This document shows positions 24,623 to 31,566 of a stretch of 33,333 nucleotides of DNA, one piece after another. Position 1 is the stretch's first letter; each line of letters begins with the position of its first letter. The notes under the pieces are model-generated. The model made no database searches and was not told where the DNA came from. It saw only the letters and a program-made list of their open reading frames with translations. Location: contig NZ_FOCE01000018.1 in NCBI RefSeq assembly GCF_900110025.1, positions 1 through 33,333 of the forward strand, in the 5' to 3' direction. A program made the translations under genes and the position numbers. Origin of the DNA: Gemmobacter aquatilis. Lineage in GTDB: Bacteria; Pseudomonadota; Alphaproteobacteria; Rhodobacterales; Rhodobacteraceae.

Positions 24623-25174
24623 ATGACCGAGGATCCGATTGCAGATCTGCTGCTCCGCATCGCCGCGCAGGACCGCGCGGCGTTCCGCGCGCTTTATGGT
24701 GCCACCTCCGCGAAACTTATGGGGGTGTTGCTGCGTATGTTGAAACGCAAATCCGAGGCGGAGGATGCCTTGCAGGAGGTCTACACACGCATCTGGCTGC
24801 GCGCGGCGCGGTTCGATCCGGCGCGCGGGCGCGGGATGACCTGGGTCATCGCCGTGACCCGCAACCTTGCCATCGACAGGTTGCGCGCCCGGCCTGACGA
24901 AGAGGCCGATGGCGATGCCATCGACATTCTGCCCGACACCGCGCCGCGCGCCGAAAACCGGCTGGTTGCCCTAGGCGAGGCGCGGCGCATCGTCGAATGT
25001 TTCGCCACGCTGGAGCCTGCCAAGGCCGCCGCCCTGAAAGGCGCCTATCTCGACGGGCTGTCCTATACTGATCTGGCGCAGCGCCATGACGTGCCGCTGA
25101 ACACCCTGCGTACCTGGCTGCGGCGCGGCCTTCTGGCGCTGCGCAACTGCATGGGCGGGGAGGCCACGGCATGA
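24623..25174 (+). CDS. ECF sigma factor, SigK-like
   Basis: 183 aa. Sigma region 2 (about 10-78) includes RAAFRALYGATSAKLMGVLL and the DALQEVYTRIW core-binding helix; region 4 (about 122-175) has the helix-turn-helix YLDGLSYTDLAQRHDVPLNTLRTW. The order and wording match the group with an RskA-type anti-sigma. No clear Shine-Dalgarno precedes the ATG, and no copy of the candidate downstream ECF promoter was seen upstream, so auto-activation is not evident. Overlaps the anti-sigma gene by four bases. Confidence 0.93.
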   Translation: MTEDPIADLLLRIAAQDRAAFRALYGATSAKLMGVLLRMLKRKSEAEDALQEVYTRIWLRAARFDPARGRGMTWVIAVTRNLAIDRLRARPDEEADGDAIDILPDTAPRAENRLVALGEARRIVECFATLEPAKAAALKGAYLDGLSYTDLAQRHDVPLNTLRTWLRRGLLALRNCMGGEATA

Positions 25175-25800
25175 CCCCGGATGACGATCTGGCACTTGCG
25201 GGCGAATATGTGCTGGGCACCCTGCCTTTGGCCGAACGCCTCGCATTCGAGACCCGGCTAAAGGCCGAACCCGCCTTGCAGGCGCTGGTTTCCGATTGGG
25301 AAAACCGGCTGGCCGAGCTGAATGATGCCTATGCCGAAGCGCCCGCCCCCGATCTGCTGCCCCGCATCGAGGCGCGACTGTTCCCGGTGGCGGCGCGCCC
25401 GCGCAGGCGCTGGTTTGCCTGGCTTGGCGGGGTGGCCACGGCTGCGGCCTTGGGCATCGCCACGCTGGCGCTGCTGCCGCCTGCCGTGCCGCCGGTGATT
25501 GCCACGCTGGGCGCCGAAAACTCGGCGCTGCGCTTTGATGTGCACCATGATGGGCAGCGCCTGATCGCGCAACAGGTGGCCGGGGCTCCGGCAGCGGTAG
25601 ATCGCAGTTACGAGCTTTGGGTCATCGCGCCCGGTGCTGCCCCGGTGGCGCTTGGCTTGATCGAACCCGAGGGCCTGACACTCACCTATCCCGCACCGCC
25701 GCCCGGCTGGGTGCTGGCCGTTTCGGTTGAACCGCTGGGCGGCGCGCCGGAGGGCGTGCCGACCGGGCCGATCGTCGCCACGGCAGAAATTTCGCTGTGA
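25171..25800 (+). CDS. Anti-sigma factor, RskA family
   Basis: 209 aa. A cytoplasmic anti-sigma domain (about 1-65, opening LALAGEYVLGTLPLAERLAF), a basic stretch ARPRRR, one transmembrane helix (about 82-103) and a periplasmic RskA_C domain (about 105-209). It would hold the sigma factor at the membrane until a periplasmic signal triggers proteolysis. The N-terminal domain lacks the HxxxCxxC zinc motif of ZAS-type anti-sigmas. ATGA overlap couples its synthesis to that of the sigma factor. Confidence 0.92.
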   Translation: MTPDDDLALAGEYVLGTLPLAERLAFETRLKAEPALQALVSDWENRLAELNDAYAEAPAPDLLPRIEARLFPVAARPRRRWFAWLGGVATAAALGIATLALLPPAVPPVIATLGAENSALRFDVHHDGQRLIAQQVAGAPAAVDRSYELWVIAPGAAPVALGLIEPEGLTLTYPAPPPGWVLAVSVEPLGGAPEGVPTGPIVATAEISL

Positions 25801-25818
25801 CGCGGTAAACTTGGATCA

Positions 25819-25849
25819 CGGCGGCGTGAGTGCTGAAACTTCGCCGCCG
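25819..25849. repeat. Inverted repeat after the anti-sigma gene
   Basis: CGGCGGCG (25819-25826) and CGCCGCCG (25842-25849) form an 8-bp stem with a 15-base loop. The loop contains the candidate -35 of the next gene, so folding or protein binding here could affect that promoter. No T-tract follows. Confidence 0.45.
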
Positions 25850-25863
25850 CGACCTCCGTAACT
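25835..25863 (+). promoter_or_regulatory. Candidate ECF-type promoter for the fasciclin gene
   Basis: GAAACT (25835-25840), a 17-base spacer and GTAACT (25858-25863), 49 bases before the ATG. The AAC in the -35 and a GTAA-type -10 are usual features of ECF promoters, and no sigma70-like pair is visible. It would let the adjacent sigma factor drive the fasciclin gene. Confidence 0.4.
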
Positions 25864-25911
25864 TCTGGTGTTCAGGCGGGGATGGCCCGCCTTGCTACAA
25901 GGGAGTTACCG

Positions 25912-26457
25912 ATGAAGACCATGCGCATGGCCACTGCCATTCTCGCCCTGTCCACCGTCGCCGCGTTTGCGGAAAATCCGATGGTCGGCGGTGCCCCGAT
26001 GTACGAGACGAAAAACATCGTCGAAAATGCCGTGAACTCGGCCGATCACACCACGCTGGTCGCGGCGGTGCAGGCCGCCGGTCTGGTGGAAACCCTGTCG
26101 GGCGCCGGTCCCTTCACCGTCTTCGCCCCGACCAATGAAGCCTTCGCCAAGCTGCCCGCCGGCACCGTGGACACCCTGCTGAAGCCGGAAAACAAGGATC
26201 AGCTGACCAAGATCCTGACCTGCCACGTCGTGGCCGCCAATGCGATGTCGGATGCCATCGGCAAGATGATCGCCGATGATGCCGGGATGCACCCGGTGAA
26301 AACCGTGGGCGGCTGCGAATTTACCGCGATGATGGACGGCGACAAGATCCAGATCAAGGACGGTCAGGGCAATGTCGCCACCGTCACCATCGCCGACGTG
26401 AAGCAATCGAACGGCGTGATCCACGTCATCGACACGGTGCTGTTGCCCGCCATGTAA
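25912..26457 (+). CDS. Exported fasciclin (FAS1) domain protein
   Basis: 181 aa from the ATG at 25912 with GGGAG six bases upstream; an in-frame start at 25882 would break the signal peptide. Sec signal about 1-20 ([17 protein letters not shown]). One FAS1 domain fills about 35-180, with the H1 and H2 boxes [19 protein letters not shown] and [17 protein letters not shown]1 proteins mediate adhesion or matrix contacts; in bacteria many are stress- or sigma-regulated. Downstream of an ECF sigma and RskA-type anti-sigma, it is the likely regulon member. Strong terminator follows. Confidence 0.92.
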   Translation: MKTMRMATAILALSTVAAFAENPMVGGAPMYETKNIVENAVNSADHTTLVAAVQAAGLVETLSGAGPFTVFAPTNEAFAKLPAGTVDTLLKPENKDQLTKILTCHVVAANAMSDAIGKMIADDAGMHPVKTVGGCEFTAMMDGDKIQIKDGQGNVATVTIADVKQSNGVIHVIDTVLLPAM

Positions 26458-26510
26458 GCGTCACGCGTTCCGACGGCGGGGCCCAAGCCCCCACTTGCCC
26501 CGCTTCCGGC

Positions 26511-26541
26511 AGAGCCGCATCCCATGGGTGCGGCTCTTGTC
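26511..26541 (+). terminator. Rho-independent terminator after the fasciclin gene
   Basis: AGAGCCGCA (26511-26519) pairs with TGCGGCTCT (26529-26537), with partial extension by CCC/GGG inside the loop. TGTCTTTT follows. Confidence 0.75.
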
Positions 26542-26599
26542 TTTTCGCGCGATCTTCCCTCTTGACGACCCGCCGCGCCTCGCTTACCTCAGGCCTCAC

Positions 26600-26673
26600 G
26601 CGGGTGTAGCTCAATGGTAGAGCCGCAGCTTCCCAAGCTGATGACGAGGGTTCGATTCCCTTCACCCGCTCCA
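26600..26673 (+). tRNA. tRNA-Gly (anticodon CCC)
   Basis: 74 bases with encoded CCA. Acceptor stem GCGGGTG/CACCCGC, D-arm GCTCAATGGTAGAGC, anticodon loop TTCCCAA giving CCC (reads GGG), T-arm AGGGTTCGATTCCCT. The top anticodon-stem pair is a G-A mismatch. The 3' end is intact and is a frequent insertion point for integrative elements; accessory DNA starts right after it. Confidence 0.96.
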
Positions 26674-26981
26674 GCAAAATCATGCATAATAAATTGATAT
26701 TGCACGGGAATTTCCGGACCGTAAGAGCAATTTCTGCGCATCATAATTCAGAACATTTGGACAACACTGGACGATTTCTGCCATAGAATCCCAAAGAGTC
26801 CCGAAGAAATCCCCGAAGGATGTTCTAGATTCGCCCCCGGCTGATCAAACCAGGGGCTTCCCGCCACACGAATGCTGGTCCAAGCCGGTGCACGGCGCGG
26901 ACCAGTCATGGGAACCGGCTCAGATGACTGGTTGTTCATCTCCCCCGTGAGCAACCGCAGCCCCTGCGGCGCGCAACTTTT
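26674..26981. other. Hairpin-rich region after the tRNA, candidate attachment zone
   Basis: 308 bases without a gene. Contents in order: an AT-rich stretch; three imperfect 10-11-base repeats at 26789-26820 (TCCCAAAGAG, TCCCGAAGAAA, TCCCCGAAGGA) like integrase arm sites; a hairpin 26834-26856 (CCCCCGG/CCAGGGG); a two-part stem 26875-26905 (CTGGTCC/GGACCAG with inner GCCG/CGGC); an 8-bp stem 26902-26931 (CCAGTCAT/ATGACTGG) that shares CCAG with the previous one and so excludes it; and CCGCAG/CTGCGG (26955-26969). It could be an attachment region or a structured RNA. Confidence 0.45.
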
Positions 26982-27545
26982 TCAATGGACAACGTAATCC
27001 GGCGAGTTGTTGGGGGTCGCGCCAAGCTGCCATTTGCTGATCGCAGTGGGCAGGGATGCGGGTAGATGCCGCGCAATGAGGAAGGTGCACTCCTCAAGGG
27101 CATGAGCAAAATAAAGGGGCTCCATTTCCGCACCATCCAGCATGATCCCGGAGATGAAGCGCAGCTTTGCGAGTGCCTCTGCCATGGAAACCGGAGAAGC
27201 TTCCAGAATGGCGTGCTCTACCATGGCCATGCGTATCCGGCAGGCCTCGACCTTGAGGTCAAGCTCTTTGAGTTCGGTCATGACCTGAGGCTCAACAGAC
27301 AGAAGCGCCGAGCGGATCGACCCGGGTAAACGCCCAGGTACGACTTTCACAATCTGCTCACAGTACTCGCGGAACTGGTCGAATGTCAGATCTGACAAGT
27401 CGCGGTGAAGGTCATCGTTTGCATGAGCGGGCGCGGGATTCCGGCCGAGTGAGCGCGAGAGCACTTCCTGCCTCTCAACGACGGCTTCGCATTGCGCCTC
27501 AACCTCAAGATAGTTCAGGAACATTTCGATGATGTTCGCAGCCAT
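26982..27545 (-). CDS. Helical protein of unknown function (187 aa)
   Basis: Start is well supported: GGGAG five bases before the ATG. Nearly all alpha-helical by composition, with heptad-like stretches such as FLNYLEVEAQCEAVVERQEVL and LKELDLKVEACRIRMAMVEHA (partial quotes), no signal peptide and no membrane helix. No family was recognised. It is transcribed divergently from the RTX gene, with 203 AT-rich bases between, so the two may share control. It lies in accessory DNA between the tRNA and the phage lysis genes. Confidence 0.7.
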   Translation of the reverse strand: MAANIIEMFLNYLEVEAQCEAVVERQEVLSRSLGRNPAPAHANDDLHRDLSDLTFDQFREYCEQIVKVVPGRLPGSIRSALLSVEPQVMTELKELDLKVEACRIRMAMVEHAILEASPVSMAEALAKLRFISGIMLDGAEMEPLYFAHALEECTFLIARHLPASLPTAISKWQLGATPNNSPDYVVH

Positions 27546-27748
27546 TATTTCTCCCTTCGAAGACGCTGGAGGTGATCAAGTCTGATAGATCTGTGATGCC
27601 ATAAATTGATTAAAAATTTCTGAAATTGTACTCGATACCATGAAAAGTCTAGAATCTTCAAGTTTACGGAGAATCGCTTCACGAGTTAACTTTTCGTTTC
27701 TCGATTTGGCGGACCATCAGAACATAACTGTTTCTTGGGGTGAACCAG
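27546..27748. promoter_or_regulatory. AT-rich divergent promoter region in the island
   Basis: About 200 bases, clearly richer in A and T than the chromosomal genes. It should contain promoters for the helical protein (leftward) and RTX protein (rightward). Several TA-rich stretches could be -10 boxes; none stands out. Confidence 0.35.
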
Positions 27749-29203
27749 ATGGCCGTCATTAATGGAACAACGCAAACAGAGAGCATCAGAGGTGACTCTG
27801 GCAATAACACAATTTACGGTGGCGGCGGTCACGATACTTTGATCGGGAATAGCGGGAGCGATCACATCGTTGCGGTCGGTTCGGGTGGGATGTTGGTTGG
27901 CTTTAACGGCGATGACAAAATCGAAGCCACCAAGCGCAACTATGGTCAATACCACATCTATGGTGGCAGCGGCGATGACCTGATTGAGATGAGCCTCGAA
28001 AATCGCGCCACGTGGGGACCCCAGGGCTTCCACGTCTATGGAGGAGAGGGCCGCGACATCTTTAACTTCAATGAATCGGAAAAGCTGGCCGAGACTTTGC
28101 TCAGCAGGATTGATGACTTTCAATATGGCGTCGATGTGCTGAAAATCGATGGAAATATCATCAACCTGTTCAACCTGCCGAAATCGATGAAGGTAATCGA
28201 GTTTCAGGGACAGCAATGGCTGGTCGCAGGGCAAGCCATCATCGGGCTGGAGGGCGCCAGGATCATCGGGCCCGGATTGGATGAACCGCACTTTCCCGCC
28301 CTGCCCGACGATATCCTGATGCGCCCCAACGTGGGTTATGAAAACCCATTCAACTTCGTTCCGATTGCAGGGATGCATCACGGCAACCTGATCGAGTCCA
28401 TGCCCTCCATGCAGGGCGGGCACAGTGGACACGAAATCTTGTCGGACGATGCGCAAATTCACGGCACCGACATGGACGATTATATTTCCGCCTACACGAC
28501 AAGCAGCGTGATTCATGGGATGGCCGGAAACGACACGGTCAACGCGGGTCAGGGGCGAGATTCCGTGTTTGGCGATGCAGGTGCTGACCAGCTCGCCGGA
28601 GGTGTCGATAATGACGTTGTGAGCGGCAACGGGGGCAACGACATTCTGTATGGTGGCGGTGAGAACGACAATGTCTCTGGCGGCGGAGGCAATGACCGTA
28701 TTCTCGGCGGCCCGGACCAAGACAAGCTTCTGGGCGGTACTGGCTCGGACAACATTTTGGCTGGAAGTGGCAACGACATTTTGTACGGGGGTGCTGGCAA
28801 CGATCACTGTGACGGAGAGTTGGGCAACGATGCCCTCTACGGGGGAGACGGCACTGACACCGTACGCGGAGGTGCCGGAACAGACACAGTGCTCGGCGGC
28901 ACAGGTGCAGACACGTTCGTCTTCCACAAAGGAGATCTTGCAGTTTGGCTTAAGCTCGATGGATCCACCGAGGACAAACTGGATCAACTGGACATCATCC
29001 GTGACTTTACGATTGGTGAAGACAGGATATCTTTTGCAGGCCGGAGCACACCAATTGTGATTGATGATATCAGAGCTTGGGCGACAGATTTTCATGGTGA
29101 TGATGTCTACATCATTATGCTCAAGTCGACGGGTGAACGACTGATCATCGAGACCGATGCAAGCTGGCATCAGATCATCACGGAAGATAACTTCTTGTTT
29201 TAG
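27749..29203 (+). CDS. RTX calcium-binding protein (type I secretion substrate)
   Basis: 484 aa from the ATG at 27749, eight bases after GGGG; an in-frame GTG at 27740 is the alternative. There is no Sec signal. Two RTX blocks flank a unique middle: a short one (about 12-80: GGGGHDTLIG, GFNGDDKIEA, GGSGDDLIEM) and a long one (about 255-392, around fifteen nonapeptides). The middle (about 85-250) has a His-rich stretch but no enzyme motif. The C-terminal 90 residues end ITEDNFLF, a typical type I export end. No transporter is nearby. The start of this island differs in composition from the backbone, so horizontal gain is likely. Confidence 0.9.
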   Translation: MAVINGTTQTESIRGDSGNNTIYGGGGHDTLIGNSGSDHIVAVGSGGMLVGFNGDDKIEATKRNYGQYHIYGGSGDDLIEMSLENRATWGPQGFHVYGGEGRDIFNFNESEKLAETLLSRIDDFQYGVDVLKIDGNIINLFNLPKSMKVIEFQGQQWLVAGQAIIGLEGARIIGPGLDEPHFPALPDDILMRPNVGYENPFNFVPIAGMHHGNLIESMPSMQGGHSGHEILSDDAQIHGTDMDDYISAYTTSSVIHGMAGNDTVNAGQGRDSVFGDAGADQLAGGVDNDVVSGNGGNDILYGGGENDNVSGGGGNDRILGGPDQDKLLGGTGSDNILAGSGNDILYGGAGNDHCDGELGNDALYGGDGTDTVRGGAGTDTVLGGTGADTFVFHKGDLAVWLKLDGSTEDKLDQLDIIRDFTIGEDRISFAGRSTPIVIDDIRAWATDFHGDDVYIIMLKSTGERLIIETDASWHQIITEDNFLF

Positions 29204-29217
29204 ACGCACCTGCCCTC

Positions 29218-29249
29218 GCGTGCCATGCTGCGAAAAAGACGTGGCACGC
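29218..29249. terminator. Inverted repeat between convergent RTX and minus-strand genes
   Basis: GCGTGCCA (29218-29225) and TGGCACGC (29242-29249) form a perfect 8-bp stem around a 16-base loop, 15 bases after the RTX stop and before the stop of the gene at 29259. No strong T-tract; a bidirectional stop point is likely. Confidence 0.5.
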
Positions 29250-29258
29250 TCCTGCTCT

Positions 29259-29747
29259 CTAATCAGCATTTGGTATCACATATCGGTAGGTTTGAGATCC
29301 CTTTACGACGTCTCTATAGTAATCGAGTGCTTCGAGTTGATCTAATCTGATACTCAACGTTTCCATGAGAAATTCTTCTCCTGGTCCTTTGAATACCATG
29401 ACATGGCTTTGGGCTTTTCCCGGCCATAGTGCCGGGTTGAGTTCCTCATAGTTCTTGGACCCGGCTACCCCTGGAAGGCTGTATGCGTTTTTTGGTTCTG
29501 CAGTTGTGACAGATCTGAAGCGAACTGCAGCAAGCGGTACGACTCCGGTGTTTGTCATATCACACTCGATGCCAACCCTATCGCCGACGCACAAATCCTC
29601 CCTGATGCGGCAATTCGATATCTCCAAGGGTACACTCGTTGCACTGACCCCGACACTAAACAACAATGCAATCCAACCCACTTCTGTCATCTCCAGAGGT
29701 TTGCACAAGTTTGCGAGTTGTACTCCGCCTGCTACGGGTCTATGCAC
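29259..29747 (-). CDS. Probable exported beta-rich protein, unknown (162 aa)
   Basis: A GTG at 29747 has AGGA five bases upstream; the ATG at 29690 (143 aa) places the hydrophobic segment at the very N-terminus but has its GGAG touching the ATG. The segment VGWIALLFSVGVSATS looks like a signal peptide. The mature part begins with three cysteines (SNCRIREDLC, IECDMTNTG) and reads as beta-strands with an Ig-like feel (CDMTNTGVVPLAAVRF). No family recognised. It follows the 58-aa gene by 44 bases on the same strand and converges on the RTX gene. Confidence 0.6.
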   Translation of the reverse strand: MHRPVAGGVQLANLCKPLEMTEVGWIALLFSVGVSATSVPLEISNCRIREDLCVGDRVGIECDMTNTGVVPLAAVRFRSVTTAEPKNAYSLPGVAGSKNYEELNPALWPGKAQSHVMVFKGPGEEFLMETLSIRLDQLEALDYYRDVVKGSQTYRYVIPNAD

Positions 29748-29791
29748 ACAAATCCTGTTGAATATTATCCAAGGGGTAGGAAATCCAAAAT

Positions 29792-29968
29792 CTACATAGA
29801 CGGCCTATGGTCTTGGTTTCCACGCACTGCATCGAAGTCGATGGAGACGTTCCGACGGCACATGTTATTGATCAAGACCGAAAGCAGATGCGAACGTTCA
29901 GCTTCACAAGATGCGCGTTCCGCACAGGCAGCAATTGAGAATGAAATTAACAGTTCGTCTTCGGGCAT
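29792..29968 (-). CDS. Small protein of unknown function (58 aa)
   Basis: ATG at 29968 preceded by GGAGG (9-base spacing), a strong ribosome site on this strand. It opens MPEDELLISFSIAACAERAS, mostly helical, with three cysteines and a polar C-terminal half (SIDFDAVRGNQDHRPSM). No family recognised. It is co-directional with the exported protein gene 44 bases downstream, so the two may form a unit. Short length keeps this uncertain. Confidence 0.5.
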   Translation of the reverse strand: MPEDELLISFSIAACAERASCEAERSHLLSVLINNMCRRNVSIDFDAVRGNQDHRPSM

Positions 29969-30309
29969 TCTGCACCACCTCCACCTTAGATTGCAGAATC
30001 ACGTTATGCCGAGGCGAGTTAATGGCCAGTTAACATTGAGTAAGTATGGCGCGACACCGAAGCCAAGTCGGTTTGAGCGTTCCCGTCAGCTCTGTCGTGT
30101 TGACTCGTAGCGGCAGTACACCGGACGACCAAGTCTACAACACGACTGATGCACTCTCTGGATGCCTGGGTATCCCCACGGCTCTCTGCCAAAATTGCTG
30201 CATTCAGTGCACATAAAATTAGCGGATTTTCGATAACCTATACTCCATAAATTGAACATTTATCCACATATGTCGAAACAGTTAATAAATCCTTAAGGAT
30301 GATGATTAC
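29969..30309. other. AT-rich gap between unknown island genes and lysis genes
   Basis: About 340 bases with no supported gene on either strand. The right half (from about 30200) is strikingly AT-rich (TTATCCACATATGTCG, TTAATAAATCC). It probably contains the promoter of the minus-strand pair. A plus-strand frame that crosses this area overlaps the 58-aa gene and has no ribosome site. Confidence 0.4.
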
Positions 30310-30338
30310 CCCCCGGCTGATCAGACCGGGGGATTTTT
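30310..30338 (+). terminator. Rho-independent terminator at the phage/island border
   Basis: CCCCCGG (30310-30316) and CCGGGGG (30326-30332) form a 7-bp stem with a 9-base loop CTGATCAGA, then A and five Ts on the plus strand. It faces the lysis genes, which run the other way. Its core nearly repeats the hairpin at 26834-26856. Confidence 0.75.
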
Positions 30339-30408
30339 CACCGCGCTCAGCAGATACCCAAGCCTGGGTGCGGGCCAGCTCGGCCAGCCGCCCGATTGCG
30401 CAGGGCAG

Positions 30409-30585
30409 TCAGCGCGCCTTGTCACGCTGGCGGCTTGCCCAGAGCGCAGCCAGTACCGCACCGACAGCCAGCGCGGCCTCAATGAGGGGTTGCTGCAAAT
30501 CAGCGGGAATCCAGCCCTTTGCGACGGCATAAGCCAGCGCGGGCGGCAGAACGTGGCGCGCAATACGGGCGACTTCGGTTTGCAT
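30409..30585 (-). CDS. Small holin-like membrane protein (58 aa, Pam3-gp28-like)
   Basis: ATG at 30585 with AAAGGA nine bases upstream, three bases after the amidase stop. It begins MQTEVARIARHVLPPALAYA and contains two hydrophobic segments (about 13-24 and 35-52, the latter LIEAALAVGAVLAALWAS) separated by a short polar turn, then a basic tail RQRDKAR. Size, topology and place next to an endolysin match tiny putative phage holins of the Pam3-gp28 type. It would make membrane holes for lysis. A longer overlapping frame (30321-30563) is its shadow. Confidence 0.75.
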   Translation of the reverse strand: MQTEVARIARHVLPPALAYAVAKGWIPADLQQPLIEAALAVGAVLAALWASRQRDKAR

Positions 30586-30588
30586 GGA

Positions 30589-31134
30589 TCAGAGTCCTTT
30601 CAGATAGGCCAGACAGGCCCCATGGATGGCCCGTGCGAGGGCCGAGAAATTGCGGGTGGCTGCGTCACAGTCGCCGGGATTGCTGCCGAAATACGGCTCC
30701 AGCAGCACGGCAGGCGGTCGCCCGGCGTGCAGACTGAGGCCGCCACGGTCATTTTTGCTGCGCGCAATGATGCCGCGATCTCGCAGGCCGAGCGCCTGCA
30801 CCATGGCGGGCTGGATCAGCCCCGCCAGACGGCGCGACCCGACGGACCCGCTGGTCAGCGTTTCGGTGCCGGTGGCATTCGCCGGGCCGCCGTTGAAGTG
30901 CAGCTCCACCGATGCCAGCGCCCCCTTGGCGCTCAGAGCCGAATAGGTCTCGCGGATCTCGGCGCTGTAGGGGCGACCTGCCGGGCGGCGGAATATCTCG
31001 TAAATACCCGGCCCGCTGTCGCGGATGGCGGCAGCCAGGTCGGCGCACCAGTCGTATTCGGTGCGCTGGTCTGTCACCCGGACAGCCCCCTGCGACCGGA
31101 CGTTGTGCCCGATCACCAAGGCGATCTTGGTCAT
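30589..31134 (-). CDS. N-acetylmuramoyl-L-alanine amidase, phage endolysin
   Basis: 181 aa from the ATG at 31134 with GGAG six bases upstream; an ATG at 31146 lies four codons earlier. An Amidase_3 domain fills the protein: zinc ligands H10 (LVIGHN), E26 (RTEYDW) and H79 (VELHFNGG), catalytic E146 (VLLEPYFGSN). No signal peptide and no wall-binding domain, typical of a phage endolysin that needs a holin to reach the wall. Immediately followed by the 58-aa holin gene. A terminator hairpin stands directly upstream of its start. Confidence 0.92.
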   Translation of the reverse strand: MTKIALVIGHNVRSQGAVRVTDQRTEYDWCADLAAAIRDSGPGIYEIFRRPAGRPYSAEIRETYSALSAKGALASVELHFNGGPANATGTETLTSGSVGSRRLAGLIQPAMVQALGLRDRGIIARSKNDRGGLSLHAGRPPAVLLEPYFGSNPGDCDAATRNFSALARAIHGACLAYLKGL

Positions 31135-31147
31135 CTTTCTCTCCATG

Positions 31148-31172
31148 AAAAAAGCCCCGCACGAGGCGGGGC
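31148..31172 (-). terminator. Rho-independent terminator just upstream of the amidase
   Basis: Read leftward: GCCCCGC, CTCGT loop, GCGGGGC, then six Ts. The T-tract ends only about 13 bases before the amidase ATG, so any transcript arriving from the right would be stopped or attenuated there. A second stem (AAGGCGC 31182-31188 / GCGCCTT 31200-31206) lies next to it. Confidence 0.8.
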
Positions 31173-31275
31173 GGATGCAGAAAGGCGCCCCGAGCGGGAG
31201 CGCCTTGGTTCAGTAGGACATCAGGCCATTCGCGGCCTGAGAATCCCTGAATACACACTTATATGCACGGTCAGC

Positions 31276-31304
31276 TTGACGGCCCGGCCAGACATGTGTA
31301 TATA
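31276..31304 (+). promoter_or_regulatory. Strong sigma70-like promoter for hicAB
   Basis: TTGACG (31276-31281), 17-base spacer, TATATA (31299-31304), 21 bases before the hicA ATG; close to consensus. The overlapping ATGTGTATATAT region is a likely HicB operator. Confidence 0.65.
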
Positions 31305-31325
31305 TTTACCCACAAAGGAGGGGCG

Positions 31326-31514
31326 ATGGAGCTTGAGACAAACTCCCGAAAGCTCTTGAAGGTTCTGAAAGACGCAGGGTTCGAGGAAGTGTCCAAGCGC
31401 GGATCACACCTCAAACTTCGGAAAGGGGATCGAACCGTGATCCTGCCGCACCCGAAGAAAGACCTGCCGCTCGGAACCGTGAGGAGCATCTATGAACAGG
31501 CGGGGCTGATCTAG
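31326..31514 (+). CDS. hicA: HicA-type mRNA interferase toxin
   Basis: 62 aa. The dsRBD-like fold of HicA with the catalytic His28 in RGSHLKLRKG and the following PHPKKDLPLGTVRSIYEQAGL signature. Cleaves mRNA and slows growth when not bound by HicB. Unusually strong ribosome site: AAAGGAGG four bases before the ATG. Toxin-first order is normal for hicAB. It sits on the plus strand inside a minus-strand phage lysis module, with its own promoter, so it probably is a cargo gene pair and not a lysis gene. Confidence 0.92.
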   Translation: MELETNSRKLLKVLKDAGFEEVSKRGSHLKLRKGDRTVILPHPKKDLPLGTVRSIYEQAGLI

Positions 31515-31566
31515 CCCCGCCCACCATCGCCCCTTCACAACAACCACAGGCGCAGAAAGGAACACC

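Noticed and set aside
26426-26683. Minus-strand 85-codon frame containing VKGIEPSSSAWEAAALPLSY
   Set aside because: This peptide is the well-known antisense translation of a tRNA gene, here tRNA-Gly at 26600-26673; not a real protein.
28500-28930. Tandem DNA repeats considered as a satellite or CRISPR
   Set aside because: They encode RTX nonapeptides within a continuous reading frame; periodicity is explained by the protein.
27686-29269. 527-codon minus-strand frame over the RTX gene
   Set aside because: Val/Ile-rich antisense of glycine-rich nonapeptides; not a protein family.
29718-30110. 130-codon plus-strand frame
   Set aside because: No ribosome site and no family; it overlaps a minus-strand 58-aa frame that has a GGAGG site.
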